Source of the DNA: Heracleum sosnowskyi
Taxonomy: Eukaryota; Streptophyta; Magnoliopsida; Apiales; Apiaceae
Direction: 5' to 3'
Assembly (NCBI GenBank): GCA_030848705.1
Contig: CM061238.1
Coordinates: forward strand, 77,772,685 to 77,836,684
DNA length: 64,000 nt
Positions 1 to 10,771 of this stretch are shown piece by piece; positions within the stretch are counted from its first letter, which is position 1, and each line of letters begins with the position of its first letter. Position numbers and translations under genes: made by a program. The notes beneath the pieces were generated by a model. The model was not told the DNA's origin, did no database searches, and saw nothing but the letters and a program-made list of their open reading frames with translations.

Positions 1-2
1 AA

Positions 3-3000
3 ACGGCTATATCCAGAAAGTTTAAGATGCCTTCGATCAAAGCCTATGATGGAACGGGAGATCCCGCAAATCATGTAAGGACATTCTCCAATGCACTGCT
101 GTTGCAGCCAGCCAACGATGCGGTCAAGTGTAGGGAGTTTCCACAAATCTTGGCAGGCATGGCCCAACGTTGGTATAGCCGTCTACCTCCCAACTCTATT
201 GGGTCCTTTAAGGAACTAAGCAAGGCTTTCATCAATCAGTTCATTAGTGGAAGGGTGCATGAGAAAAGTTCTGCATCACTCATGGCAATACGTCAAGGAA
301 AGAATGAAACTCTAAGGGACTACATCAATCAATTCACTCGGGAGGCTTTGAAAGTCCCGGACTTAGATGACAAAGTGGCTATGATAGCCCTGCAACAAGG
401 AACCACTGATGACCACTTTAGGAGGTCGTTGGCTAAACATCCACCAGAGAGCATGTTGAAACTCCAAGATAGAGCCGGAAAGTACATCAAGGCTGAGGAA
501 AGCATGAGAAAGTATGAACCCACCGCTGGCGACGGTGGAAACTCAAAGAAAAGAAAAGAAACTCAGGAGTACGACGTCAAGGAAAAGTTCCCCAGAACAT
601 CAAAGAACTCCGATTCTCCCCCCAAGAGAAACAATTTTGGGCCAAAATTCACGGAATATGCAAGATTGAATACTCCCAGGAGTCAAATTCTGATGGAGAT
701 AGCCAAGGAAGAAGATATCAAATGGCCAAAGTCAATGAGGGCTGATTTGTCCAAACAGAACCAAAATCAGTTTTGTCGGTTCCACAAAGAAGTCGGTCAT
801 GACACCGATGATTGTAGACAACTGAAAGATGAGATTGAGTTTCTGATACGAAGAGGAAAACTCAGCAAGTTCACTAAGGATGGGAGCCATGGGAGCCAAG
901 GGAGCCAAGGGAGCCAAAGGGGGAACTATGAAAGAAAGGATTATGATAGAAGGGACAACGATCAAGATCGGAATCCCAAGCCCCGAGGGCCAGTGATCAA
1001 CATGATATTCGGAGGGCCAACTGCTGTTGGGTCCTCCCGAAACTCAAGAAAGGCTTATGCCCGAGAGGTAATGACTGTGGTTGGAGAAGCACCGAAGCGT
1101 GCCAGGACAGAAGTGTCAATAGGTTTTGACGATTCAGACTTGGAAGGGGTGAAGTTCCCCCATGATGATCCTCTTGTCATAATACCTGTGATAGGCAACT
1201 CCGAAACAAAAAGAGTCTTGGTTGATAATGGAGCTTCAGTGGATATCTTGTTCCACGATGCCTTTATCAAGATGGGTTACACAGACTCTCAGTTAACACC
1301 CTCAAATATGCCTATATATGGATTCAACGGGGTGGAATCAAAAGTGGAAGGCACTATCCAACTCCCAATGACTATGGGGCAAGGGATGAATACGTCTACT
1401 CAGATGTTGAACTTCATAGTTATAAAAGCGACTTCAACCTACAATGCAATCCTGGGAAGGACTGGACTTCATGCGTTCAAGGCTGTTGCCTCATCTTATC
1501 ATCTAAAAATCAAGTTCCCAACGAGGAATGGGATTGGTGAAGAACGAGGAGACCAAAAGATGGCTAGAAGTTGTTATGTAGTCGCGTTAAGGCCTGATGG
1601 AATCGGGGGGCAAGTTCTCCCAATTGAAGACATGAATATCAGCGACAACGAGGACAGAAGGGGGAAACCGGCTGAGGACTTGGTCCCAATTCCCCTAGTC
1701 CCGGGTGAACCAGAGAAGGTGACTTATATTGGGGCACTACTGCCCGAACCATTGAAGAGCAAACTCACGTCTTTTCTTCAAGAAAACAATGACGTTTTTG
1801 CTTGGACAGCGGCCGACATGCCAGGGATTGACCCCCAATTGATATCTCACAAATTGAATGTGGATCCAGAAAGGAAGACAGTGAAACAAAAGAAAAGAAA
1901 TTTTGCTCCAGAGAGGCTTGAAGCCATTAAGCAAGAAGTGAATAAGCTTTTGGAAGCTGGGTTCATTGAGGAAATCCAATTCCCAGAATGGTTAGCTAAC
2001 CCCGTGATGGTCAAAAAAGCTAACGGGAAGTGGAGGATGTGCGTCGACTTCACCGACTTGAATGAGGCATGTCCTAAGGATTGTTTTCCCTTACCAAGGA
2101 TTGATGCTCTGATAGATGCCACTGTTGGGCATGAGATGCTAAGTTTCATGGATGGCTTCAGTGGATATAATCAAATCAAGATGCACAAAGATGACATCGC
2201 CAAGGTATCATTCATCACTGACTTTGGTGTCTTCTGTTTCTTAGTCATGGCTTTTGGGCTTAAGAATGCAGGAGCGACCTATCAAAGGTTGGTGAACAAA
2301 ATCTTTGAGCACCTAATTGGAAAAACCATGGAGGTCTACGTGGATGACATGTTAGTCAAAAGTCTCGATAAGGCCGATCACATTAAGCACCTCCGAGAGG
2401 AATTCGAAGTGCTAAGGCACCACAAGATGATGTTGAATCCAGCTAAGTGTGCCTTTGGTGTAGGCTCGGGAAAGTTCTTAGGCCTGATGGTCTCCAAGAG
2501 AGGAATTGAAGCTAACCCCGACAAGATCAAAGCAATCCTAGACATGGAACCCCCCAAGTCTGTTAAGGATGTGCAGAAATTGACAGGAAGAGTTGCAGCA
2601 TTGGGAAGGTTCATCTCCAAGTCAGGAGAGAAGTGTTTACCCTTCTTCAAAGCACTCAAAAAAGTGAAAAATTTTGAATGGACAACTAAAAGCCAAGAGG
2701 TCTTTGAGGCCCTGAAGAAATACATGGCTGAAGCACCACTATTGGCAAAACCCAAGACAGGGGAAACTCTCTACTTGTACTTGGCAGTTTCTAACACAGC
2801 CCTTGGAGCTGTACTGATAAAGGAAGAATTGAAAGTGCAGAAGCCCGTCTACTATGTGAGTAAGATTCTTCATGGGGCAGAAATAAACTACTCAACGATT
2901 GAGAAGTTTGCCTTAGCCTTGATAATGGCCTCAAGAAAGCTACGCCCGTACTTCCAGGCTCACAAGATAGAGGTCTTGACTGATCAACCTCTAAGAAACA

Positions 3001-4907
3001 TCTTGCATAGCCCTCAAGTTAGTGGAAGATTGATCAAATGGGCTATTGAATTGGGCGAATTCGACATCAAGTATAAGCCTCGAACGGCCATAAAAGCTCA
3101 AGCACTTGCTGACTTCATGGTTGAATGTACCATTGACAACCAAGAAGTCGGGGGGCAGGAAGTAATAATGGAAGACAAGAAAGATCAAGAAATGGACTTC
3201 AAAGAATATTGGGTGCTCTATTTTGATGGAGCATCAAAAACAAAATCAAGTGGAGCCGGTTTAGTGCTACAAAGTCCTGATGGATTCCTCATTGAGTATG
3301 CACTAAAACTTGACTTCCCAACGACAAACAATGAGGCTGAGTATGAAGCTCTGATAGCTGGCTTAGGGCTGGCTGGAGCCTTGAGGGTCAAAACTCTGAA
3401 AGTATGTGGAGACTCGAGGCTAGTGGTTTCCCAAGTAAATGGGGAATTTGAGGCCAGAGATGAATTCATGGCCAAATACTTGAAACTTGTCAAGGCCATC
3501 ATGACTCAGTTCGACGAATGCTATGTGGAACACATTCCAAGGGAAGAAAACATAAAGGCTGATGCCCTGTCTAAATTTGCTTCTTCTGAAATTGAAAACT
3601 ATGCAGGGAGTGTATACTTCCAAGTCTTGAAGACCCCAAGCATCAACGGAAAGTTGGTAGCACCCATTGATGTTGGCAGCTGTTGGATGGATCCCATCAA
3701 AGCTCATCTGGAAACTGGGTGGCTACCCACCGATACTTCAGAAGCACGAAAGCTATACGTCAGAGCACTAAGGTATACCCTGATTGAGGGGCTCCTATAC
3801 AAGAAGTCTTTCATCATTCCATATCTGAAATGTTTGAGACCCCAAGAGGCAGAATTGGCCCTAAAGGAAGTGCATGAAGGAATCTGTGGGCAACACTTGG
3901 GGGGCAGAGCCCTTGCTCATAAAGTCATCCGTCTAGGTTTCTATTGGCCAAGCATACTTGCTGATGCTAAAAGCTATGCAAAGAAATGTGAATGGTGCCA
4001 AAAGCATGCACCAGTGGTTAGGCAACCACCAGAGATGATGACGTCCATTAACTCACCCATCCCCTTTGCTATGTGGGGAATGGATATACTCGGGCCATTT
4101 CCAATGGCGAGTGCACAAAGAAAGTTTCTGATAGTAGCAATCGACTACTTCACTAAGTGGATTGAGGCTAAGCCCTTAGCCAAGATAGCCACCAAGCAAG
4201 TGATGCACTTCTTCTGGGAAAGTGTAATATGCAGGTATGGCCTCCCTCGAATCCTGGTTACGGACAATGGAACTCAATTCAACAATGATGAGTTCAAGAA
4301 GTATTGTGAAGATAATGATATCCAACTACGCTTCACCTCTGTTGCCCATCCTCAAGCGAATGGGCAAGCTGAGGTTGCAAATCGAATTATCCTAGATGGA
4401 CTGAAGAAAAGAGTTGAACGCTCCAGAAATACTTGGGTAGACGAATTGCTACCCATACTTTGGGCATATCGTACTACCTACAAAGTCACCACCGGGGCAA
4501 CTCCATTTCTATTGGCTTATGGAGCAGAGGCAGTGGTCCCGGTAGAGATTACTCACACCTCCCCAAGAGTTGAGGCTTATGAACCAGAAGAAGGCTTGAG
4601 GCTAGCTTTGGATCTAATTGACGAAGTTAGAGATGAAGCAAACGCCAAGATAGTTGAACATCAAAAGAAAGCCTCTTTCTACTACAACCTAAGGGTTAAA
4701 GAAAGGTTCTTTCGTCAAGGAAACTTGGTTCTCAGAAAGATTGAAGCATCCAGAGTTGGACAAAAAGGCAAACTGGCCCCAAATTGGGAAGGACCATATC
4801 GCGTCAAGAACGTATTTGGTCGAGGCTCATACAAGCTAGAAACCCTTGAAGGGCATGAGGTGCCAAGGACTTGGCATGCCTCCAATTTGAAAGTTTATTA
4901 TGTTTAA
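3..4907 (+). CDS. gag-pol: Tat-type gag-pol polyprotein, 5' end outside window
   Basis: The frame is open to the left edge; the first ATG is at 27, but gag probably starts upstream. Residues counted from that ATG: retrotransposon gag domain about 10-165; a variant zinc knuckle C250-x2-H253-x4-H258-x4-C263, in which His replaces the usual second Cys; aspartic protease with D400 in VDNGAS; reverse transcriptase about 600-850 with YVDD at 771-774; RNase H about 910-1010; second RNase H from about 1060 (D1067) to 1190; integrase with an HHCC finger near 1280-1330 and catalytic D1353, D1413 and E1449 (35 residues between the last two); C-terminal GPY/F-like module ending in a stop at 4907. The first RNase H reads YLAVSN where active enzymes have Asp, so the second probably supplies RNase H activity (inference). 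No internal stop is present. The single frame implies one polyprotein cut by its own protease in virus-like particles. Confidence 0.95.
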   Translation, partial: TAISRKFKMPSIKAYDGTGDPANHVRTFSNALLLQPANDAVKCREFPQILAGMAQRWYSRLPPNSIGSFKELSKAFINQFISGRVHEKSSASLMAIRQGKNETLRDYINQFTREALKVPDLDDKVAMIALQQGTTDDHFRRSLAKHPPESMLKLQDRAGKYIKAEESMRKYEPTAGDGGNSKKRKETQEYDVKEKFPRTSKNSDSPPKRNNFGPKFTEYARLNTPRSQILMEIAKEEDIKWPKSMRADLSKQNQNQFCRFHKEVGHDTDDCRQLKDEIEFLIRRGKLSKFTKDGSHGSQGSQGSQRGNYERKDYDRRDNDQDRNPKPRGPVINMIFGGPTAVGSSRNSRKAYAREVMTVVGEAPKRARTEVSIGFDDSDLEGVKFPHDDPLVIIPVIGNSETKRVLVDNGASVDILFHDAFIKMGYTDSQLTPSNMPIYGFNGVESKVEGTIQLPMTMGQGMNTSTQMLNFIVIKATSTYNAILGRTGLHAFKAVASSYHLKIKFPTRNGIGEERGDQKMARSCYVVALRPDGIGGQVLPIEDMNISDNEDRRGKPAEDLVPIPLVPGEPEKVTYIGALLPEPLKSKLTSFLQENNDVFAWTAADMPGIDPQLISHKLNVDPERKTVKQKKRNFAPERLEAIKQEVNKLLEAGFIEEIQFPEWLANPVMVKKANGKWRMCVDFTDLNEACPKDCFPLPRIDALIDATVGHEMLSFMDGFSGYNQIKMHKDDIAKVSFITDFGVFCFLVMAFGLKNAGATYQRLVNKIFEHLIGKTMEVYVDDMLVKSLDKADHIKHLREEFEVLRHHKMMLNPAKCAFGVGSGKFLGLMVSKRGIEANPDKIKAILDMEPPKSVKDVQKLTGRVAALGRFISKSGEKCLPFFKALKKVKNFEWTTKSQEVFEALKKYMAEAPLLAKPKTGETLYLYLAVSNTALGAVLIKEELKVQKPVYYVSKILHGAEINYSTIEKFALALIMASRKLRPYFQAHKIEVLTDQPLRNILHSPQVSGRLIKWAIELGEFDIKYKPRTAIKAQALADFMVECTIDNQEVGGQEVIMEDKKDQEMDFKEYWVLYFDGASKTKSSGAGLVLQSPDGFLIEYALKLDFPTTNNEAEYEALIAGLGLAGALRVKTLKVCGDSRLVVSQVNGEFEARDEFMAKYLKLVKAIMTQFDECYVEHIPREENIKADALSKFASSEIENYAGSVYFQVLKTPSINGKLVAPIDVGSCWMDPIKAHLETGWLPTDTSEARKLYVRALRYTLIEGLLYKKSFIIPYLKCLRPQEAELALKEVHEGICGQHLGGRALAHKVIRLGFYWPSILADAKSYAKKCEWCQKHAPVVRQPPEMMTSINSPIPFAMWGMDILGPFPMASAQRKFLIVAIDYFTKWIEAKPLAKIATKQVMHFFWESVICRYGLPRILVTDNGTQFNNDEFKKYCEDNDIQLRFTSVAHPQANGQAEVANRIILDGLKKRVERSRNTWVDELLPILWAYRTTYKVTTGATPFLLAYGAEAVVPVEITHTSPRVEAYEPEEGLRLALDLIDEVRDEANAKIVEHQKKASFYYNLRVKERFFRQGNLVLRKIEASRVGQKGKLAPNWEGPYRVKNVFGRGSYKLETLEGHEVPRTWHASNLKVYYV

Positions 4908-5210
4908 AGTGTTTCCTAAGAGGACTCACTACTATGAATAAGGTTTGATAAAACCAACCGGAGTTCTTAAACTTGGGTACTATGTAAGGGTTGATCCCAT
5001 TTTTAATCTATGAATAAATTCAGCATTTTCACGTTTTAAAAGATTATCTACTATGAGTGTTCACAAACATTCAAGAAATAAGAAAAACAACACAAAGCCA
5101 AGAATGGCCACAAGATATAAATAAAAACGAGTTAAGTTAAGCCCGTAGGCCAAAAGTACATCAATAAATAAAAGCCACAGTTGGCCATAAAAATCTACAA
5201 CTAGCTACGA
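4908..5210. other. Spacer between convergent gag-pol and opposite-strand gene
   Basis: About 300 bases without a coding frame. It must hold the 3' end of the opposite-strand transcript, which ends with a TAG at 5211. The minus strand is T-rich here (RC of 5005-5130), consistent with a 3'UTR, but I could not assign a poly(A) signal. Confidence 0.5.
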
Positions 5211-7045
5211 CTAAGCATCATCCCCTCCATCCTCTTCCTCAGAGCCAGACTCCTCTCCAGAACCATCTCCTTTCGCAGACTCTTCTTCCTCACCGGAACT
5301 GGATTCACCAGGATGAGAGGCATGTTCGGGATTGAGAATCCTATCATCCTCACTCATATCGTCCTCTCCGGCCAAGGCCTTCTCCGTATCAGTAGGAGCA
5401 TGGGGGCTGGAAAAGTCAGAAATAGTAAGGGTTCCAGGAAATCTCCTCGAAACCTCAGCCAATGCATCATCCCATCCTTTGGTGTACTGGACAGGGAAGT
5501 GAAGGTCGTCGTGCTGGGTGATAATGCCCTGGTACTCCTCAGAGTCGAAGTACTCATCGATAAGGAGGTCCTTCCCCCTCCTGAGCTCCACTAGCTCTGC
5601 CTGGGCATCGGATAGCTCCTTCTCCCTGCTATCCAAAGAAGCCCTAAGAGAGCCTATCTCCAGCTGTGCCTTGTCAAACTTAGCCTTGTTGGCCTCTGAA
5701 GATGCACACCAAGCTTTGGCTTGGAACAAGGCTCCCTGAAAACTAGCATTGGCCTGCGAACAAATTGCAAGTTAGAACTATAACTTGAAAAATCTACTAA
5801 GGACTACAAAGAAAAAGAAGAATAATAACTTACAGCAGCAAAGGATTGAGAGCCCGCACTTTCAGCCCCCTCGATGGTGGAGTTGGCCACAAAATCCTTG
5901 TAGTCACAAGGAGTCAAGGAGTGATGTGACCACTCAACGGCATGCTTAGCCACACCCACAATGGTGTCCTTCTTCCTAATCCCCCAGTTGGGGCGCCAGA
6001 CTGAGCTCTTAGCCGAGGAAGAGCCCTCGACTTCCTCAACCTCATGAGGCCTAAGAATAGCAGGGCCTTTCTCGGCCAGCCTGGGGTCCTTCAGACAAGC
6101 CCTCTTGATTCTGGCTGTCTCCCCATCTGCCGGCTCATTCGACTTGTTTATAAAAGCAGCAGCTGCAAAAATCAAATACAAAATTTGGTATAAGGCAATC
6201 TTAATGCAAATAAAGGAAAATAGAAGAAAGGGAGTTACCCTGATCAGAAACTTTTGAAAGTTTCAGTTTCTTAAGCAAAAACTCATCCAGGAGCTCCCAG
6301 GCCATGGTGGCATAGTCATCTTTGATAAGCTCATCATAAGCATGAGCCTCCTCTTCAGTCAGGTTTATGTCATCTGGGCTACCATCTGACACTCTACTGA
6401 ACGAGCTCTGGAAAAGGGTACCCCAGTCCCCTCCATCCCAAACTAAGTACATGAATTCATCCTTCCACTTGGGATTGTTATCAGGAATGGATTTGGGGTG
6501 GAAAATGGGGGGAGTCGAAGAACGATGACTAATATATACCCAGCCCAAGGTGTTGGAGGCACTATTCTTAAATTTAAAATCTTTCTAAAGAGAGCAACAG
6601 AAAGAGGGAAATTGTTTTTTAAACACAAAACAATAAAGCACATAATCAATCTCCAAGCATTGGGAGGAAGCTGACAAGGATTGATACCTACATCTGCTAA
6701 AAGTTGAGGGATAAAAGGGTGAAAGGGGAATCGAACCCCTGCAACAAGGGTCCCCCTATAAACGCAAAGAGCGTCAGGGCGCCAATGGCAGGATCTATCC
6801 CCAGGACCGGCAAGGACAAGTCTATAGGGAGATCTAATTCTATACATGTTTTTATAATTAGCAATTTTATCAGCATCATGAAACCTATTGCTATGGTTAA
6901 AAGAATCCAAGTGAGATACAAAAGGGTACTCATCGCTACGCTCTAATATCATATCTTGCAAAGACATAGTAGAAGAACGGATAGTGATACCTCTTTTCGA
7001 AGCTTGATTCATTCTCTGCAAACGTTGAGCAGAACGATCGGCCAT
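5211..7045 (-). CDS. Opposite-strand extra gene of the Tat element, three exons, gypsy-type 'Transposase_28'-like
   Basis: Lies between pol and the 3' LTR on the other strand. Exon 1 is 7045-6239 (ATG at 7045), exon 2 is 6162-5834, exon 3 is 5753-5211. Both introns (76 and 80 bases) have plant-type sites: donors GTAACT and GTAAGT, acceptors TTTTTGCAG and TGTTCGCAG. Both joins keep the frame (phase 1, then phase 0). Exon 1 has a segment with RFPFHPFI and LPPNAWRLIMCF, which resembles the Pfam family called putative gypsy-type transposon; its biochemical role is unknown. Exon 3 has a charged, probably coiled-coil stretch (about 5750-5570) and a very acidic Ser/Glu-rich tail. One base appears missing near 6583, because the frame moves by one there. 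TTTAG at that point could instead be an acceptor, but family spacing favours a simple indel. Extra frames, some antisense, are known in plant Tat elements. Confidence 0.75.
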
Positions 7046-7065
7046 TTCAGGAATCTTTAAAGTAA

Positions 7066-7260
7066 CTCCAGAAAACCTTCTTGGGAAGAAGATTAAAGCC
7101 CAGAAAAATGAAACAACTCCAGAAAACCTTCAAGGGATGAAGGTGAAAGCCCAGAAATTCAAAGAAATCTTCAACGGTTGAAGGTAAAACCCAGGAAATC
7201 TTCAAAGCAAACCCAGAAAACCCAGAAAATCTTCAAAGTATGAAGATTAAATCCAGAAAC
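7066..7260. repeat. Degenerate tandem repeat with small hairpins upstream of the opposite-strand gene
   Basis: About four units of 50-60 bases built on CCAGAAAACCTTC followed after 5-8 bases by GAAGGT/GAAGAT and AAAGCCCAGAAA. Each unit contains a short inverted repeat (for example ACCTTC...GAAGGT at 7126-7144). It lies just upstream of the ATG at 7045, where the promoter or 5'UTR of the minus-strand gene should be. Confidence 0.65.
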
Positions 7261-7737
7261 TGAAGGAGAATTACTGAGAAGAATTTTAGAAAGTAAGAAG
7301 TGAGAAGTGAGAAGTGAAAAATGAAGATTCACTCTCTTATAGAAAGTTCTCAACCGGTTGGTTAGCCGGTAAAAGAGAATTTTAACTGGTTATAGCCGGT
7401 CAGGCCCATAATTATTCTATGGACTGCTAAAAACAAGGCCCAAAGGGTTAGGCCCAAATAAATATCAAGGCTCAAGGCCCAATATAAAGTCCAAGAAAAA
7501 CCTAGGCCCAAATTAATGAGCCTAAAAGAGTTTAAGATCATCAAAGCAAACAGGGCCCATAAAGTGAAAAAATTCAAGGCCCAAACATGACAAAAGAAAG
7601 GCTCAATGTCAAAAAAGCCCATCTGAAAATCAAGGCCCAAGAAGTTGAAAGCTTAAAGAAATTTCTAACTCAAAAGTTAGAAATAATTCTAAGGTGAACA
7701 AATGAATTCGAGATCAAAAATATACTGAAAGTAAGTT
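7261..7737. other. Noncoding, AGGCCCA-rich stretch
   Basis: No supported gene. AAGGCCCA-like motifs recur (about ten between 7405 and 7640, for example AAGGCCCAA and AGGCCCAAA). GGCCCA boxes are known cis-elements of plant proximal promoters, so this may be part of the minus-strand promoter region; that link is inference. Confidence 0.4.
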
Positions 7738-8180
7738 TGAGGTCGAAAATTTGAGGTCGAAAATTTGAGGTCGAAAAAGACCCAAGTTGAACTCGAAGAT
7801 TTCTGGTCGAATTTACACTTAAAATCAAGGTCGACATGTTCAACCTCACTCCCCTTCCTAGTCGAAAATGAATACTGGGAATGATATCGAAATAATATTA
7901 ATTCCTGGTCGAAAATTTGAGGTCGAAAAAGGCCTAAACTTTCTGGTCGAAGTGTTCGACCTCAACACTGTTCTGATCGAAATTAAGCTGTAGATCTTGC
8001 TCGAAAATACAAAGAAATGAGGTCGAAAATTCCTGCTCGAAAATGCAAAGAAATGAGGTCGAAAATTTGAGGTCGAAAAAGACCTAAATTTCCTGGTCGA
8101 ACTGATCGACCTCATTCCAGTTCAGGTCGAAATTGACTTGACTTCCTGGTCGAAATTGGCTTGATTTCTGGTCGAAAATA
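7738..8180. repeat. GTCGAA repeat field next to the polypurine tract
   Basis: About fifteen copies of GTCGAA, mostly as TTGAGGTCGAAAA or TCCTGGTCGAA, with variants GCTCGAA, GATCGAA and the reverse form TTCGACCTC. Spacing is irregular (14 to 60 bases). Noncoding and adjacent to the 3' end of the element. Confidence 0.8.
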
Positions 8181-8240
8181 CTCTGAAAAAATGGAAAAAT
8201 TCAATAACTTCTACGAAAACCCCGAGGATATTTTCCCAGA

Positions 8241-8254
8241 AGTTGGGGGGCAAA
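8241..8254 (+). promoter_or_regulatory. Polypurine tract of the Tat element
   Basis: AGTTGGGGGGCAAA directly before the TG that opens the 3' LTR. Purine-rich tracts at this place prime plus-strand DNA synthesis in LTR elements. Confidence 0.8.
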
Positions 8255-8759
8255 TGATATGGATAGAAAAGTAATTATAGAAATATAATTGACTGTTCAA
8301 CAGAAAGGCTGGTATTTAAGGCCCGACACCCTAATTATTCATTAATTTCGTAATTAATGAATAGGGAAAATATACAGCTCATTAAAAGAGCCCAAATTAT
8401 GGAAAATTAGTCAAAGAAGGATCTGGAATCCCAATCAAAGGCAATCAATGAGTCATAACCTTTATCTACAAGGAAACGAATTCTTCAGCAAGAAATACAA
8501 TACTTATCCAATATCAAATAGAAGACTTATCCGTTAAGTCTCCCAATCATACCATAAATACGAAGGCTCCAGACGCCTATATAAGGACTCTGATCCTACA
8601 ATCAGAACTACGTCTTTGGCTTGATTCTCAATAACGATTTGAGATACGTAGGCATCTTGTGAGGACCGATTTAGTCCGGAAACACGAGTGCAGCCATTAA
8701 AGCTCGAAGCTCATTAATCCTAGCATTAAATTCACAAGCACGTTTTTTAATCCATAACA
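8255..8759 (+). repeat. 3' LTR of the Tat element (505 bp)
   Basis: Begins TGATATGG and ends CCATAACA, which form an imperfect terminal inverted repeat with TG...CA ends. It follows the polypurine tract and contains a TATA box. The stretch GAGATACGTAGGCA near 8640 is of the sort often seen in plant Tat LTRs (recalled pattern). No partner LTR is in the window, so the right end is set by the CA and the inverted repeat. Confidence 0.8.
8578..8586 (+). promoter_or_regulatory. TATA box in the Tat LTR
   Basis: TATATAAGG lies about 325 bases into the LTR, the usual place for the U3/R boundary. Transcription would start about 30 bases downstream. Confidence 0.6.
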
Positions 8760-10770
8760 ATAACATAAGTAATATATTACAAGTAGTTTCTTTATATATA
8801 TTATTTAATTATTTATTTTTAAATTAATAAAAAGTAGTGTCCAATATTTAAAAATTAGACAACAATCACGGGTATATAGCACATATCGATAACATGTATA
8901 CACGATATTCATGAGTATTTTTATAACATATACAAATACAAGCTCGTGACATGTGTCATGCACGAGTTTAATATTTTATTTTAATATTTATATTTGTTTA
9001 TTAAGAAAATGATTTTAAATATGAATACTTATATATGGTTGTTGAACTCGGCGTCGAATTGACATAGGTGTTTGATCGCAATAAATTGTGCTTTAAGAGT
9101 TTTGTGTTGAACAATTTTTTAGAGATATGTTTTGAATAAGATTATTATTTTAAAAAAGTACGGTACAATTGTAAAAATAAAAGAACTAAAATGTAAATCC
9201 TAAAATATGAGTATCGTAGTGACCAACTATCAAAGTTTTAATATTTCGATTTTAATAATATAGTATAAAAATAATAGAAGTGACTAGATTTAGAACTATG
9301 TTGGATGAATTATGTATGTAACGCATTTGTAATTACTTTTAATATAAAATTTTATATTAATTTTATGGAAGTTAATAATTGCTTATTTTGAATTAAATTA
9401 ATAAATATATAATAGGTAAATTTGAAAATTGTATAATAAATTAAATAGATTAAAATATATAGTCAAGTGAACAAATTTTAAAAAATATGATATTTCATAT
9501 CATACAAGTAAGAAAAATATTATGATCGATCGATTACATTATACACTCGAAGTTATTTAAAATTATAGATCTAAAAGATAAAAAATTAAGTTATATAAAT
9601 CATTTTTTGTACATTGATTGGACAATACCTTTATCGATTCTCATCGTTACGTAAATAAATATCAAATTTTCTACAATGCCAAAAATTTAAAGAACATGAC
9701 TGATGCAAATAAGTATGTCACATGACCAACTGAGAGTCGATTATACTTTTGAAAAGAAAGGAAAGAGAAAATTTTATTTAACCCGTGTTTATTGAATTTT
9801 TTAATACAAGAAAGGCCAAACAATTAGATTAAATTATTAAAAAATTAACTCCAAAATTTAATTTCCATAGATTTACTGAGAATAAAAAGAAAAACAGGTA
9901 TATTTATTAAACTTTATGTTCTCTTAACTTCAGTTCTTTTTTTTCGACTAGAAATTTAAGATTCAAAGTTGCCGCAAGACCTGTAATAAATTCGTACACG
10001 TTCAGTGAATCAGTCTAAATATGACTTATACAACATGTTTATAAGTTAAGAAATATTTTATTTTTAGTGCACGGATAATTTTGAATAAATCAAATTATCT
10101 ATAAATTAAATTAGAAAATTGCGAGAATCGATAGAAAATAACACGTGACTGGGAATATGCTTTACCGGATTGAGAATAATGACACCAGAAGATGCAACAG
10201 GCTCCCCTCCTAAATCGGAGCCTGCTAAATCTTTGAGTCAAACAAAGGAACTAGCACAACTATTCAGAGTTTTCCATACCGCTGCTGACAAACAAAAAAG
10301 GACATCATTTGTTACCGTAAAATCCCATCTGATATCAACGGATGGATGCATGCACACATATATACATAGCGGGTCTTACTTATACCATCCCAAGTTCACA
10401 CAGGGTGCAGCCTCGGAATGATATGGCATGCCGAGTTCAGAACAAATTTGTGTGCTATCAAAAAAACTAAAGTTTTATTCGAGGTATATGAGAACGCAAT
10501 TACGGATCACTTACAACCAAAATATATGTGATCACCGGCATCTTCGGAGTCTCAAACCGTCAACAAAAAGGCCAACATGACACGATCTATCGTCACCCGA
10601 GTGTCTAAACATTTACTAAGAAATGGGTGCTTCCGGTTGCATTTTAGTTGGCTCATACATTTAAAATACAATGCTTATGAGTTCTTATATTTTATTTCAA
10701 ATAAAGTCAGTGTACAATCATAATTTTCAAATTCTAAAAAATCAGCACTTCCATACATTGATAGAAAAAT
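8760..10770. other. AT-rich intergenic DNA
   Basis: No gene or recognisable element. The base composition is strongly AT, with many short A/T runs up to about 10100. From about 10150 the DNA is less AT-rich, and a short open frame (10170-10421, plus) is present but matches no family I know. Confidence 0.5.
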
Positions 10771-10771
10771 C

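Larger units (their letters stand above)
1..8759 (+). mobile_element. Ty3/gypsy Tat-lineage LTR retrotransposon, 5' part outside window
   Basis: The order is gag, protease, reverse transcriptase, RNase H, a second RNase H, integrase, an opposite-strand gene, a repeat field, a polypurine tract and the 3' LTR. A second (archaeal-type) RNase H between RNase H and integrase is the hallmark of the plant Tat lineage (Ogre, Retand and relatives). The 5' LTR, primer-binding site and start of gag lie left of base 1, so target duplication and LTR age cannot be checked here. The base after the 3' LTR opens the possible duplication ATAAC (8760-8764). The coding frame is unbroken over 4.9 kb, which suggests a fairly recent copy. 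Confidence 0.93.

Noticed and set aside
10170..10421. Plus-strand open frame of 83 codons in intergenic DNA
   Set aside because: No known motif, no codon or neighbour support; open frames of this size are expected.
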